A DNA stretch of 64,000 nucleotides from Micrococcales bacterium 72-143 (GCA_001898835.1 MKVM01000001.1:689615-753614); one strand, 5' to 3'. Counted from the first letter of the stretch, positions 44,984 through 54,888 are shown. Notes: a model not told the origin generated them from the letters alone. Program-made: numbers and translations.

Positions 44984-46501
44984 TCAGCCGAGCTGGAAGG
45001 TGTTCAGCAGCTGCGAGAGCACCGTGCCCTTCTCGTAGTCGGAGTTGAGCTGGGCGATGAGCACGAGCGTGCCGTTTCCGCCGGTGTCCTGCGTGGCGAG
45101 CACGCCCTCGTAGGTGCCCGCGCAGTCGTACTCGGTGTAGACCCCGGCGTAGTAGCCGTCGTCGTAGGCGCTGCTCGGCGTCGTCACGGAGCACTGCGAC
45201 GAGAAGTCGAACATGGCGAGCGCCGCGTCTGGCGTGAGGCTCGGGTCCGTCGCCACGAGCTGCGCGCCCGAGGTGGTGAACGACGACTGGAAGCCCGCGA
45301 TGCTGCTCGAGGCCACCACGCTGTACCAGGTCCGGCCATCCGCACCCGTGATCGTCGAGCCGTCGACATCCGACCACTCGCTCGGCACATTCATCTTCAC
45401 GGTTCCGGTGTCATCCGAGACCGTCGTGAAGCCGCCCGAGTTGGTCGTCGCGGTGCCGCCGAGCACGCCGGTCGCGGTGACCTTGAGCTCCTTGCCGTTG
45501 ATCTGGCCGGTCATGGCCGAGTCGGTCTGCGGACGGTACACGTCGACGTCGATGGTCGCGTCGACGCCCTGCGTGTCGAGCACCTTGCAGTAGTCGGCGA
45601 GGGTTCCGTCCGCGCCGACGCTCACGCCGCCGAGCTTGTAGATGAGGTCGCCCGGCTCGATGCCCGCGGCATCCGCGGGGCCGCCCGCTGCGACCGACTG
45701 CACCCACACGCCCGCGAGCGAGCCGTCCTCGCTCTGCCACGCCTGCGCGTTGATGCCGATCGACGAGACGCGCTCGCCCTTCGAGAGCGCCTTGAAGGCC
45801 TTCTGCGCCACGTCGCGGTGGATCGCGTAGTTGTAGTCGAGGGAGTCGTTGCCCGCGTAGTTCACGCCGACGATGGCGCCGTCCGGGTCGACGAGCGGGC
45901 CGCCCGAGTTGCCGCCGCGGATGCGCGCGTCGTGCTCGATGACGTGCGCGAGCGAGGCCCACTGGGTGTCGAAGGAGAAGTCGTTCTTCGAGACGATCCC
46001 GCGCGTGAGGGTGAACTCCTCCGCCGCGCCGAAGGGGTAGCCGGCGGAGTAGACGTCGAGACCCGTCTTGATCTCGCCCTGATGCCATCCGAGGTACGGG
46101 AAGCCGTCGCCCTCGAGCTGCACGACCGCGAGGTCGAGGCACTCGGACGCGCCGAGCACCTTCACCTTGACCTCCTTGGAGGGGTCGCCCCCGAGGTACC
46201 CCGAGAGCGTCCCGGCGCCGACGACGACGTGGTTGTTGGTCATGGCGAGACCGCTCTCGCTCACGATGAAGCCGGAGCCGATCCAGGCGACCTCCGACGA
46301 GCCGGTCGTGCCGGGGTCGATGAAGGTGCCCTGGCCCTTGATGTAGACGGTGGCCGACTGCACGTCGTCGAAGTCGACGGCCTTCGTGGCGGGTCCCGCT
46401 CCGGGGAGCAGGCTGCAGCCGCTGAGGGCGGCCGCGGATGCGGTGACGAGGGCGAGCGCGGTCAGCGTCCGGCGCGTCGCAGTGTGGTGGTGCGAGGACA
46501 T
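44984..46501 (-). CDS. Secreted lipoprotein trypsin-like serine protease with PDZ domain
   Basis: HtrA-like (S1C) protease of 505 residues acting outside the membrane. The lipobox is LSGC with Cys29. The triad is His91 (TNNHVV), Asp123 (ECLDLAVVQL) and Ser199 (RGGNSGGPL). A PDZ domain follows (about 235-330, GGPADAAGIEPGDLIYKLGGVSV), and then a C-terminal domain of about 160 residues with paired Cys that I do not recognise, not usual in HtrA proteins. Divergent from the membrane protein gene at 46679 across a 177-bp region with a DevR-like box. Confidence 0.87.
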   Translation of the reverse strand: MSSHHHTATRRTLTALALVTASAAALSGCSLLPGAGPATKAVDFDDVQSATVYIKGQGTFIDPGTTGSSEVAWIGSGFIVSESGLAMTNNHVVVGAGTLSGYLGGDPSKEVKVKVLGASECLDLAVVQLEGDGFPYLGWHQGEIKTGLDVYSAGYPFGAAEEFTLTRGIVSKNDFSFDTQWASLAHVIEHDARIRGGNSGGPLVDPDGAIVGVNYAGNDSLDYNYAIHRDVAQKAFKALSKGERVSSIGINAQAWQSEDGSLAGVWVQSVAAGGPADAAGIEPGDLIYKLGGVSVGADGTLADYCKVLDTQGVDATIDVDVYRPQTDSAMTGQINGKELKVTATGVLGGTATTNSGGFTTVSDDTGTVKMNVPSEWSDVDGSTITGADGRTWYSVVASSSIAGFQSSFTTSGAQLVATDPSLTPDAALAMFDFSSQCSVTTPSSAYDDGYYAGVYTEYDCAGTYEGVLATQDTGGNGTLVLIAQLNSDYEKGTVLSQLLNTFQLG

Positions 46502-46628
46502 GTGAGGACTCCGTTCGGGAATGTGCCGCCGGGCGAGGACCCGGTCGGAGAGCACCAGTGTCGACCCGTGGGGCCTGCGGCGACCCCGGCGACCGACCCC
46601 AGATCGGAGAACTAGGGGCGGCCCCGGG

Positions 46629-46642
46629 GGGACCGAAGTCCC
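46629..46642. promoter_or_regulatory. DevR/DosR-like box GGGACCGAAGTCCC
   Basis: GGGAC-N4-GTCCC matches the core of the DosR/DevR hypoxia box (GGGACTWWAGTCCC). Its centre is 43 nt upstream of the GTG at 46679, which by its -10 (TAGCAT 46667-46672) is the likely transcription start; activators of this type usually bind at about -42. The gene for the S1C protease starts 128 nt away on the other strand. Confidence 0.55.
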
Positions 46643-46678
46643 TTCGCCGCACGGCGCCCGGATGCCTAGCATCGCGGT

Positions 46679-47149
46679 GTGCTCGTGACCTTCCGCACGC
46701 TCGTCCCCGGCTTCTGGATGGGCCTGCTCGTGGCCCTCGCCTTCATCGAGACGCCCCTCAAGTTCCTCGCACCCGGGGTGACCGTGCCTCTGGCGCTCGG
46801 CATCGGACGGCTCGTGCTCACGGCGGCCGAGCTGGCGAGCGCCGTGCTGCTCATCGTGCTCACCGTGATCTCGCTGCTGCGGCCGCGGCTCGGCCGCGGG
46901 GGTCTCGCGATCGTCGCCGGACTGTGGGCGACCCTGCTGGCGCAGCTCGCCCTCATCCGTCCGGCGCTCAACGCGCGCACGGATACGGTGCTCGCCGGCG
47001 GCGACCCGGGCGACTCCCCGCTGCACGGGATCTATGTCGCGAGCGACGTCGTGCTGCTCGTGCTGCTCGTCGCCTACCTCGTGTGCGCCGTGCGACAGGG
47101 CCGAAGCGCGACGACCCGCCGCGAGCCCTCGCCCCGCGATGCGAATTAG
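46679..47149 (+). CDS. Small membrane protein of unknown function
   Basis: Not recognised beyond being a polytopic protein of 156 residues with four hydrophobic segments (about 5-25, 38-62, 70-92 and 118-140). Conserved-looking parts are FWMGLLVALAFIETPLKFLAPG and a loop with NARTDTVLAGG, recalling DUF4149-like proteins, but I would not assign it. The GTG at 46679 lies 6 nt after TAGCAT, so the message is probably leaderless. A DevR-like box lies at about -43. The stop codon overlaps the IdeR box of the next gene. Confidence 0.6.
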   Translation: MLVTFRTLVPGFWMGLLVALAFIETPLKFLAPGVTVPLALGIGRLVLTAAELASAVLLIVLTVISLLRPRLGRGGLAIVAGLWATLLAQLALIRPALNARTDTVLAGGDPGDSPLHGIYVASDVVLLVLLVAYLVCAVRQGRSATTRREPSPRDAN

Positions 47150-47164
47150 GTTAGCCTTACCTAC
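47146..47164 (+). promoter_or_regulatory. IdeR/DtxR iron box
   Basis: The 19-bp site TTAGGTTAGCCTTACCTAC agrees with the consensus TTAGGTTAGGCTAACCTAA at 16 of 19 positions. It abuts the ATG at 47165, so the iron-loaded repressor would cover the promoter and start site. Genes downstream should be induced by iron starvation. Confidence 0.85.
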
Positions 47165-47557
47165 ATGATCGACGAGCCGCACTTCCTCCTCGTCGGCGAC
47201 AGCCGCGACATCCCCACGATCGCCGGGATGCTGAACCGCCTCCCCGTCGGCTCGGCCGGCCAGGTGTACCTCGAGGTCGCCTCCGCCATCCAGATCCGCC
47301 CGCTGCCCGCCCCCGAGGGGATCGCCGTGCACTGGCTGTGCCGCGACCGCGCCCCGCACCCCATCCCCGCGCGCGGTGAGCTCGCCGCCCGCGCGGTCGC
47401 CGCCTGGGTCTCCGAGTGGATGCCCGACGAGCAGGGCTCGCACCCGCACCCCTACATCATGTGGATCGGCTGCTCGACGAGCGCACCCGTCACGCAGCTC
47501 TACCGCGACCTCGCCGACCGCCTCGGCGACGCCCACCTGCACCACCCGCACTACTGA
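47165..47557 (+). CDS. SIP-like (siderophore-interacting protein C-terminal) domain protein
   Basis: Protein of 130 residues resembling only the NAD(P)H-binding C-terminal half of siderophore-interacting ferric reductases: FLLVGDSRDIPTIAGMLNRLP, GQVYLEVAS, and a C-terminal segment ending in His-rich DAHLHHPHY. The FAD-binding barrel of true SIPs is missing, so it cannot be a complete ferric-siderophore reductase. Expression is almost certainly iron-repressed from the box at 47146-47164. It may work with the flavoprotein that follows, starting 34 nt downstream. The role is inferred from the domain and regulation. Confidence 0.7.
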   Translation: MIDEPHFLLVGDSRDIPTIAGMLNRLPVGSAGQVYLEVASAIQIRPLPAPEGIAVHWLCRDRAPHPIPARGELAARAVAAWVSEWMPDEQGSHPHPYIMWIGCSTSAPVTQLYRDLADRLGDAHLHHPHY

Positions 47558-47591
47558 GCGGCCGATGGTCGCCACCGAAACGAGGAGCCCC

Positions 47592-49319
47592 ATGCCCACC
47601 GAACGCCGCCTCTCCGCCACCGTGCTCGTCATCGGCACGGGCGGCTCCGGCCTCCGGGCCGCGATCGAGCTCGCCGAGGCCGGCGTCGACGTGCTCGTGC
47701 TCGGCAAGCGCCCGAAGGCCGACGCCCACACCTCGCTCGCCGCGGGCGGCATCAACGCAGCGCTCGGCACCATGGACCCCGAGGACTCGTGGCAGCAGCA
47801 CGCGGCCGACACCATCACCGAGAGCTACCTGCTCGCCGACCCGCGCACCGTCGAGATCGTCACCCGCGGGGCCGCCCGCGGCATCGAGGACCTCGAGCGC
47901 TACGGGATGCCGTTCGCGCGCGAGGACGACGGCCGCATCTCCCAGCGCTTCTTCGGAGCCCACACCTTCCGCCGCACGGCCTTCGCGGGCGACTACACGG
48001 GTCTCGAGATCCAGCGCACGCTCGTGAACCGCGCGGCGCAGCTGCACATCCCCGTCATCGATTCCGTGTACGTGACCCGGCTGCTCACCCGGGACGGCGC
48101 CGTCTTCGGCGCGTACGGCTTCGACGTGGGCGACGGCACCCGGTACCTCGTGCACGCCGACGCCGTGATCCTCGCGGCCGGCGGCCACAACCGCATCTGG
48201 CGACGCACCTCCTCGCGACGCGACGAGAACACGGGCGACTCGTTCCGGCTCGCCGTCGAGGCGGGCGGCCGGCTGCGCGACGCCGAGCTCGTGCAGTTCC
48301 ACCCCTCCGGCATCCTCGAGCCCGAGAACGCCGCCGGCACGCTCATCTCGGAGGCGGCGCGCGGCGAGGGCGGCATCCTGCGGAACGCGCTCGGCGAGCG
48401 CTTCATGGAGCGCTACGACCCCGAGCGGATGGAGCTGTCGACGCGCGACCGCGTCGCCCTCGCGGCCTACACCGAGATCAAGGAGGGCCGGGGCACCGCG
48501 AACGGCGGGGTGTGGCTCGACGTCTCGCACCTGCCGCGCGAGACGATCATGAAGAAGCTCCCCCGCGTCTACCAGACCATGCTCGAGCTGCAGATGCTCG
48601 ACATCACGACCGACCCCATCGAGATCGCGCCCACCGCGCACTACTCGATGGGCGGCGTCTGGGTGCGCCCCGAGGACCACTCGACGGACGTCGCGGGCCT
48701 CTACGCGATCGGCGAGGCGGCATCCGGCCTGCACGGCGCGAACCGGCTGGGAGGCAACTCGCTCATCGAGCTGCTCGTCTACGGGCGCATCACCGCGCAG
48801 GCGGCGGCCGCCTACGCGTCCGGCCTCGACGCCCAGCGCCGCTCCGCCGACGCCGAGGCGTTCGCCCGCGCCGAGGTCGACGGGCTGCTCGCCGCCGACG
48901 GGCCCGAGAACGTGCGCGCCCTGCAGCGCGCGATCCGCGACACCATGACCGAGCACGCGGGCGTCGTTCGCGACGAGCAGGGGCTGCTCGCAGGCCTCGC
49001 CGAGCTCGACGCGATCGAGGAGCGCACGCGGAGCATCGGCGTGCACCCCGACATCGCCGGCTACCAGGACCTCGCCCACGCCTTCGACCTGAAGGCCTCC
49101 GCCCTCGCCGCGCGCGCCACGCTGCAGTCGGCGCTCGAGCGTCGCGAGACCCGCGGCTGCCACAACCGCAGCGACCACCCCGAGCTCGACCCCGCCCTGC
49201 AGGTCAACCTCGTGTGGTCGGCCGACGGCACGGTCGAGCGGGAAGCGATCGCCCCCATCCCGGAGGAGATCGCCGAGCGTATGCGCGAGGTCACCGTGGC
49301 TGGCAAGCTCGTGGAGTAG
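47592..49319 (+). CDS. FAD-binding fumarate reductase/succinate dehydrogenase-like flavoprotein
   Basis: Soluble flavoprotein of 575 residues. The FAD site is VLVIGTGGSGLRAAIELAEAG; active-site motifs are VQFHPSGI, STRDRVALAAYTEI, APTAHYSMGGVWV and GANRLGGNSLIELLVYG, followed by the C-terminal helical domain with RRETRGCHNRSDHPE. These fit the SdhA/FrdA/NadB family. No iron-sulfur or membrane subunit and no nadA or nadC are nearby, so neither complex II nor aspartate oxidase is proven. ATG 47592 has GAGGAG before it; 47565 is an alternative. It follows the iron-box gene by 34 nt, so it may be iron-starvation induced. Confidence 0.82.
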   Translation: MPTERRLSATVLVIGTGGSGLRAAIELAEAGVDVLVLGKRPKADAHTSLAAGGINAALGTMDPEDSWQQHAADTITESYLLADPRTVEIVTRGAARGIEDLERYGMPFAREDDGRISQRFFGAHTFRRTAFAGDYTGLEIQRTLVNRAAQLHIPVIDSVYVTRLLTRDGAVFGAYGFDVGDGTRYLVHADAVILAAGGHNRIWRRTSSRRDENTGDSFRLAVEAGGRLRDAELVQFHPSGILEPENAAGTLISEAARGEGGILRNALGERFMERYDPERMELSTRDRVALAAYTEIKEGRGTANGGVWLDVSHLPRETIMKKLPRVYQTMLELQMLDITTDPIEIAPTAHYSMGGVWVRPEDHSTDVAGLYAIGEAASGLHGANRLGGNSLIELLVYGRITAQAAAAYASGLDAQRRSADAEAFARAEVDGLLAADGPENVRALQRAIRDTMTEHAGVVRDEQGLLAGLAELDAIEERTRSIGVHPDIAGYQDLAHAFDLKASALAARATLQSALERRETRGCHNRSDHPELDPALQVNLVWSADGTVEREAIAPIPEEIAERMREVTVAGKLVE

Positions 49320-49344
49320 AGACGCCACACCACGAGGAGACCCC

Positions 49345-51171
49345 ATGCAGCAGCTTCCGTTCGACGACACACGTGATCTGGAGGCGGTGCAACGGGGCTT
49401 CCTCGGCACCCGGACGCCCTGCACCGTCACAGATGCCACAGGACGCGTCGTGTGGGATGCGGAGTCGTACGCCTTCCTCTCCGAGGATGAGGCGCCCGAC
49501 ACGGTGCACGCGAGCCTGTGGCGGCAGTCGCAGCTCGTCGTCGTGCACGGCCTGTTCGAGGTGGTGCCCGGCATCTACCAGGTGCGCGGCTTCGACCTCT
49601 CCAACATCACCTTCATCGAGGGGGACGAGGGGGTGATCGTCGTCGACCCGCTCATCTCCACCGAGACCGCAGCCGCGGCGCTCGCGCTCTACCGTGAGCA
49701 CCGGGGCGACCGGGCGGTCACGGGCGTCGTCTACACCCACTCCCACGTCGACCACTTCGGCGGCGTCAAGGGCGTGCTCACCCAGGCTGAGGCGGATGCC
49801 GGCGTTCCCGTGATCGCACCCGCGGGCTTCCTGGAGCACGCGATCGCCGAGAACGTCTACGCGGGAACCGCGATGGCGCGCCGAGCCGGCTACATGTACG
49901 GCGCGGCCCTCCCCCGTGGACCGCGGGGCCAGGTCGGGGCGGGGCTCGGCCAGACGACCTCGACGGGAACGGTGTCGCTCATCGCCCCAACGGTGCACAT
50001 CCGCGAGACCGGCGAGGAGCTCGTCGTCGACGGCGTGCGATTCGTCTTCCAGATGGCTCCCGGATCCGAGGCACCCGCCGAGTTCCACTTCCACCTTCCC
50101 GCTTTCCGCGCGCTCTGCATGGCCGAGAACGCGACGCACACCCTGCACAACATCCTCACCATCCGGGGTGCGCTCGTGCGCGACGCCCGCGCCTGGGCCG
50201 GCTACCTCACCGAGGCGATCGAGCTGTTCGGCGACACCTCCGAGGTGGTGTTCGCCTCGCACCACTGGCCGACCTGGGGCCGCGACGAGCTGCGCGAGTA
50301 CCTCGGCCTGCAGCGCGACCTGTACGCGTACCTCCACGACCAGACGCTGCGCGCGCTCAACAACGGGCTGACGGGCGCGGAGATCGCCGAGGAGTTCGTG
50401 CTGCCCCCGGCGCTCGAGCGCTCATGGCACGCACGCGGCTACTACGGCTCGGTCAGCCACAACGTGAAGGCGATCTACCAGCGCTACATGGGCTGGTACG
50501 ACGGCAACCCCGCGCGCCTGTGGCAGCTTCCACCGGCGGATGCGGGGCGACGCTACGTGAACGCGATCGGCGGAGCGGATGCCGTGCTCGCCATCGCGCG
50601 GACCGCGGCGGCAGAGAACGAGCTGCGCTGGGCCGCGCAGCTGCTCGACCACCTCGTGTTCGCAGAGCCCGAGAACGAGCCGGCGCGCGAACTGCTCGCC
50701 GAGGTGCTCGAGCGCATCGGCTTCGCGAGCGAGAACGGCCCGTGGCGCGACGCCTACCTCTCGGGCGCCTACGAGCTGCGGGAGGGCGTGTTCGGCACGC
50801 CCACCGAGGCAGCTGCCGGCGATCTGCTGGGGGCGCTCAGCCCCGAGCTGTTCTTCGATTCGCTGGCGGTGCGCATCGACGGCCCGCGCGCCTGGGAGCT
50901 CGACATCGCGACGCGATGGATCTTCCCCGACCACGGCACCGACTTCCGGGTGACGCTCCGCAACGGCGTGCTCGTCGCAGTGTCAGGCGCCGCGGGGCCG
51001 GTGGCGCTCACGCTCACCGTTCCTCGGCCGGCGCTCGTGCAGCTGGCGACAGGGGACCTTCCCGGAGCGGTCGCCGCGGGCCTGCAGCTCGACGGCGATG
51101 CGAGCTCGCTCGAGAGCGTGTTCGGGGTGCTCGACGCGGGGAACCCGTCGTTCCCCATCATGACCCCCTAG
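49345..51171 (+). CDS. Alkyl/linear primary-alkylsulfatase, metallo-beta-lactamase fold
   Basis: SdsA1/BDS1-like sulfatase of 608 residues that hydrolyses alkyl sulfate esters to release sulfate. The dizinc motif THSHVDHFGG has His132, His134, Asp136 and His137; MAENATHTLHN and SHHWPTWG give further ligands. A dimerisation domain (about 330-470, RGYYGSVSHNVKAIYQRYMGWYDG) and an SCP2-like C-terminus follow. No signal peptide is visible, so it is probably cytosolic, unlike SdsA1. GAGGAGA precedes the ATG. It follows the flavoprotein gene by 25 nt, probably in the same operon. Confidence 0.9.
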   Translation: MQQLPFDDTRDLEAVQRGFLGTRTPCTVTDATGRVVWDAESYAFLSEDEAPDTVHASLWRQSQLVVVHGLFEVVPGIYQVRGFDLSNITFIEGDEGVIVVDPLISTETAAAALALYREHRGDRAVTGVVYTHSHVDHFGGVKGVLTQAEADAGVPVIAPAGFLEHAIAENVYAGTAMARRAGYMYGAALPRGPRGQVGAGLGQTTSTGTVSLIAPTVHIRETGEELVVDGVRFVFQMAPGSEAPAEFHFHLPAFRALCMAENATHTLHNILTIRGALVRDARAWAGYLTEAIELFGDTSEVVFASHHWPTWGRDELREYLGLQRDLYAYLHDQTLRALNNGLTGAEIAEEFVLPPALERSWHARGYYGSVSHNVKAIYQRYMGWYDGNPARLWQLPPADAGRRYVNAIGGADAVLAIARTAAAENELRWAAQLLDHLVFAEPENEPARELLAEVLERIGFASENGPWRDAYLSGAYELREGVFGTPTEAAAGDLLGALSPELFFDSLAVRIDGPRAWELDIATRWIFPDHGTDFRVTLRNGVLVAVSGAAGPVALTLTVPRPALVQLATGDLPGAVAAGLQLDGDASSLESVFGVLDAGNPSFPIMTP

Positions 51172-51189
51172 CGGCGCCTCGGCGCACAG

Positions 51190-51219
51190 CAGAAGACCGC
51201 CCCGAGGGGCGGTCTTCTG
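51190..51219 (+). terminator. Strong terminator after alkylsulfatase gene
   Basis: Arms of 14 nt (CAGAAGACCGCCCC at 51190-51203 with 51206-51219) pair perfectly. It lies between the sulfatase stop and the 3' end of the convergent tmRNA gene, so it can serve both strands. Confidence 0.8.
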
Positions 51220-51245
51220 AACTCGACACGCGTGATGACGACCGG

Positions 51246-51616
51246 TGGTGGAGATGGGGGGAATTGAACCCCCGTCCATCGCTGTGAGCCTGCGCCTTCT
51301 CCGGGCGCAGTCCGTGAATACGTTCTACTCGGCTCCGACCTTCGTCACGAACACCTAGGTCGACGAGCCCAGCCCCAGTGAAAGTCCCGCGCGACCCTGG
51401 AACTCAGCCGCACAGCAAGCCCTCTAGATGACGCCAGGGTCCGGATCGAGGGCGAGTCCGGTCTGACGGACCTATCTACTCCGCTTAGGCAGCGAGAGCG
51501 AGGTCGGTGCGCTTAACGTTGGCACCTGTGGTTTGCAGAGATCGTTAACGAGATAACCCTGCATCCTCGGCCCGCTTCTCGCAGTTTCGCAGGCGATGTC
51601 GAAACCGATCATCCCC
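51246..51616 (-). ncRNA. ssrA: Transfer-messenger RNA (tmRNA)
   Basis: Rescues stalled ribosomes and tags their products. The 5' GGGGAUG (51616-51610) pairs with CAUCUCC next to an encoded CCA end at 51246-51248, forming the acceptor stem; GGGGGUUCAAUUCCCCCC is the T arm. The tag frame (51523-51485) starts with GCC and reads ANVKRTDLALAA then UAA, the usual actinobacterial form ending in ALAA. Length about 371 nt. Its protein partner SmpB is encoded 0.9 kb away at 52476-52952. Confidence 0.95.
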
Positions 51617-51743
51617 ATGGTCACCTCGGAGTCTTCCGTGCGAGGTGGGCCGTCATCACGCGCTGTGGAGTTGTCAAGCCGCGCCGTGACCGGCGCAGCC
51701 CTCCATGATAGCCCAGCGGGAGGATGCCTGGCAGGATGAGGCG

Positions 51744-52415
51744 ATGAGCACCGTCATCACCGTCCAGGGCCACTTCACCGCCTGGTACCCCGCCGAGCGC
51801 GCCACCGTCCGCCTCGCCGTCGGCTTCGACGGCGCCAAGCGCGAGAGCGTGCTCGCCTCCGCCACTGCCGCGGTGCAGACCGTCACCGACTCCGTGAAGC
51901 GGCTCCACGATCCGGATGCGGGTCCCGTCACGTGGTGGTCGTCCGACCGCGTGCGGGTGTGGGCCGAGCGCCCGTGGAACAACGAGGGGAAGCAGCTCGC
52001 GCCCGTGCACCACGCGGCCATCTCCATCACCGTCAAGTTCAAGGACTTCGACGCGCTCGCCGACTGGCTCGCCGAGGCGGCCACGGTGCCCGGCGTGCAG
52101 GTGGGCGGCATCGACTGGGCGCTGACCGAGGCGAAGCGCACCTCGGTGACCACCGAGGTGCGCTCGCGCGCGGTCAAGGATGCTGCCGACAAGGCACGTG
52201 TGTTCGCGCAGGCGATCGGGCTCGCGCAGGTCACGGCGACCGCGATCGCCGACCCCGGGATGCTGGGAGTCAGCGGCGACCCCGGCTCGCCCTCTCCCAC
52301 CATGATGCGGGCGGCGGCCTTCGCCGCTCCCCCGGCGGGCGGCGCATCCTTCGACTTCACCCCCGAAGACATCGAGGTGTCGGCCTCCGTCGACGCGCGC
52401 TTCGAGGCGAGCTGA
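51744..52415 (+). CDS. SIMPL domain protein (DUF541)
   Basis: Protein of 223 residues with the SIMPL/DUF541 pattern: an N-terminal ITVQGHFTAWYPAERATVRL, a middle part typical of repeated beta-alpha units and the segment TTEVRSRAVKDAADKARVFAQAIGL, which is characteristic. Members are linked to oxidative-stress responses or signalling, but no reaction is known. Many relatives are exported, but no signal peptide is seen here, so it is probably cytosolic. GATGAGG just before ATG 51744 is the probable ribosome site. The tmRNA gene is divergent upstream; smpB converges downstream. Confidence 0.78.
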   Translation: MSTVITVQGHFTAWYPAERATVRLAVGFDGAKRESVLASATAAVQTVTDSVKRLHDPDAGPVTWWSSDRVRVWAERPWNNEGKQLAPVHHAAISITVKFKDFDALADWLAEAATVPGVQVGGIDWALTEAKRTSVTTEVRSRAVKDAADKARVFAQAIGLAQVTATAIADPGMLGVSGDPGSPSPTMMRAAAFAAPPAGGASFDFTPEDIEVSASVDARFEAS

Positions 52416-52422
52416 GCATCCG

Positions 52423-52478
52423 AGGCGTCGCTTTGTGTCGCTCGCGGCGCCCAGCAGGCGACACGAACTGACGCCTCA
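52423..52478. terminator. Two-stem palindromic terminator between SIMPL gene and smpB
   Basis: GAGGCGTC (52423-52430) pairs with GACGCCTC (52471-52478), and inside it GTGTCGC (52436-52442) pairs with GCGACAC (52459-52465). The right arm includes the smpB stop codon. Both genes converge on it. Confidence 0.65.
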
Positions 52479-52952
52479 CTCCCCCAGGTGGCGTCGGCTC
52501 GACATCGCGCGGTCGGCCTCGCGCTTGTCCTGCCGCTCGCGCAGCGCCTGGCGCTTGTCGAACTCGCGCTTGCCCTTCGCGACCGCGAGCTCGACCTTCG
52601 CGCGCCCGTCCTTGAAGTAGATCGAGAGCGGCACGAGCGTGTAGCCGCCCTCCTTCGTGCGGTGGCTGATCTTGATGATCTGCGCCTTGTGCAGCAGCAG
52701 CTTGCGCTTGCGTCGGGTGGCGTGGTTGGTCCACGAGCCGGAGCCCCACTCGGGGATGTGCACGGCGTCGAGCCACAGTTCCCCGCCGTCGATGAAGGCG
52801 TAGCCGTCGACGAGCGAGGCCTTGCCCTCGCGCAGCGACTTCACCTCCGTGCCCGACAGCACGATGCCCGCCTCGTAGGTGTCCTCGATCGTGTAGTCGT
52901 GGCGCGCCTTGCGGTTGGTTGCGACGACCTTCTCACCCTTCTCACGGGGCAT
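52476..52952 (-). CDS. smpB: SsrA-binding protein SmpB
   Basis: Brings tmRNA to stalled ribosomes; 158 residues. The oligonucleotide-binding barrel shows [29 protein letters not shown] and [19 protein letters not shown], and the C-terminal tail [28 protein letters not shown] becomes helical in the mRNA channel. GGAGGT sits before ATG 52952. Its promoter TAGACT lies at 53012-53007, giving a 55-nt leader with a 7-bp hairpin. Downstream of ftsE-ftsX in the usual actinobacterial order prfB-ftsE-ftsX-smpB. Confidence 0.95.
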   Translation of the reverse strand: MPREKGEKVVATNRKARHDYTIEDTYEAGIVLSGTEVKSLREGKASLVDGYAFIDGGELWLDAVHIPEWGSGSWTNHATRRKRKLLLHKAQIIKISHRTKEGGYTLVPLSIYFKDGRAKVELAVAKGKREFDKRQALRERQDKREADRAMSSRRHLGE

Positions 52953-52978
52953 GGCGCACCTCCTGCACGCGGCTCGAC

Positions 52979-53012
52979 GCCCGCGCCTGTCGCGGGCAGC
53001 CGTTCAGTCTAT
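52979..53012 (-). promoter_or_regulatory. smpB leader hairpin and TAGACT -10
   Basis: TAGACT (53012-53007 on the minus strand) is a -10 within the ftsX-smpB gap. GCCCGCG (52979-52985) pairs with CGCGGGC (52991-52997) around a 5-nt loop; it could end ftsX transcription or fold in the smpB leader. Confidence 0.45.
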
Positions 53013-53017
53013 GCGAC

Positions 53018-53922
53018 TCAGGCCTTGAGGTAGCGACGGATGGCGACGCTCGCCGACAGCGCCGCCAGCAGCGCGCCCACGCCGACGAGGATCGGCGCGA
53101 CGAGAAGCGCATCCGAGAGCCCCACGAACGCGTAGGTGGTGAAGCGCTCCGCGATGTACCCCTTCACGAAGAACTGGACGATCGCGACCACCGCCCCGCT
53201 CGCCAGCAGCGAGCCGATGAGCGACGCGAGCACCCCCTCCAGGATGAACGGGGTCTCGATGAAGCGGTTCGACGCGCCCACCAGCCGCATGATGGCGAGC
53301 TCGCGGCGGCGGGAGAACGCGGAGAGCCGGATGGTGGTCGAGATAAGAAGCACCGCGGCGACGAGCATGAGCCCGGCGACGCCGACGGCCGTGTAGCTCG
53401 CCGCGTTCATGACGTCGAAGATGGGCTGCAGCAGGGCGCGCTGGTCCCTCACCTCGTCGACGCCCGGCATGCCGCTGATCGAGTCGATGATGACGTCGGC
53501 GTCGTTCGGATCGTTGAGCTTGATCTGGAAGTCGTAGGCGAAGGAGTCGATCGTGGCCAGGTCGACGATCGAGTTGCCGGCGAACTGCTCCTTGAAGTGC
53601 GCGAGCGCCTCGTCGGGCGTCTCGAGCGTCGCCTTCTCGATGAACCCGGAGAGGGTGCCGCCCTCGAGCTGGGCCTGCACCGCGTCGATCTGCTCCTGCG
53701 TCGCCGTGGCGCCGTCGCACCCCGGCGCCACCGGGATGCACATGTACACCGTGACCTCGGCGCGCTCGTACCAGTAGCCCTTCATCTCGCCGATCTGCAT
53801 CTGCAGCAGGATCGCCGCCCCGAAGAAGGTGAGCGAGATGAAGGTCACCAGGATCACCGAGACGACCATCGAGAGGTTGCGCCGGAACCCCTGGCCGACC
53901 TCGGAGAGGATGAGTCCGAACC

Positions 53923-53926
<4 letters not shown>
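53018..53926 (-). CDS. ftsX: Cell-division permease-like protein FtsX
   Basis: Four-helix membrane protein of 302 residues that with FtsE activates peptidoglycan hydrolases at division or growth sites. Helix 1 (about 22-44), an extracellular domain (45-165) containing a Cys pair (MCIPVAPGC), then three helices with [28 protein letters not shown] at the end. The cytosolic motif [17 protein letters not shown] couples to FtsE. ATG 53926 overlaps the ftsE stop by 4 nt. Confidence 0.94.

Positions 53927-54888
<962 letters not shown>

Noticed and set aside
47592-49319. L-aspartate oxidase (nadB) assignment
   Set aside because: The fold fits the wider family, but nadA and nadC are absent and the gene lies in an iron-box cluster, so I kept the general flavoprotein name.
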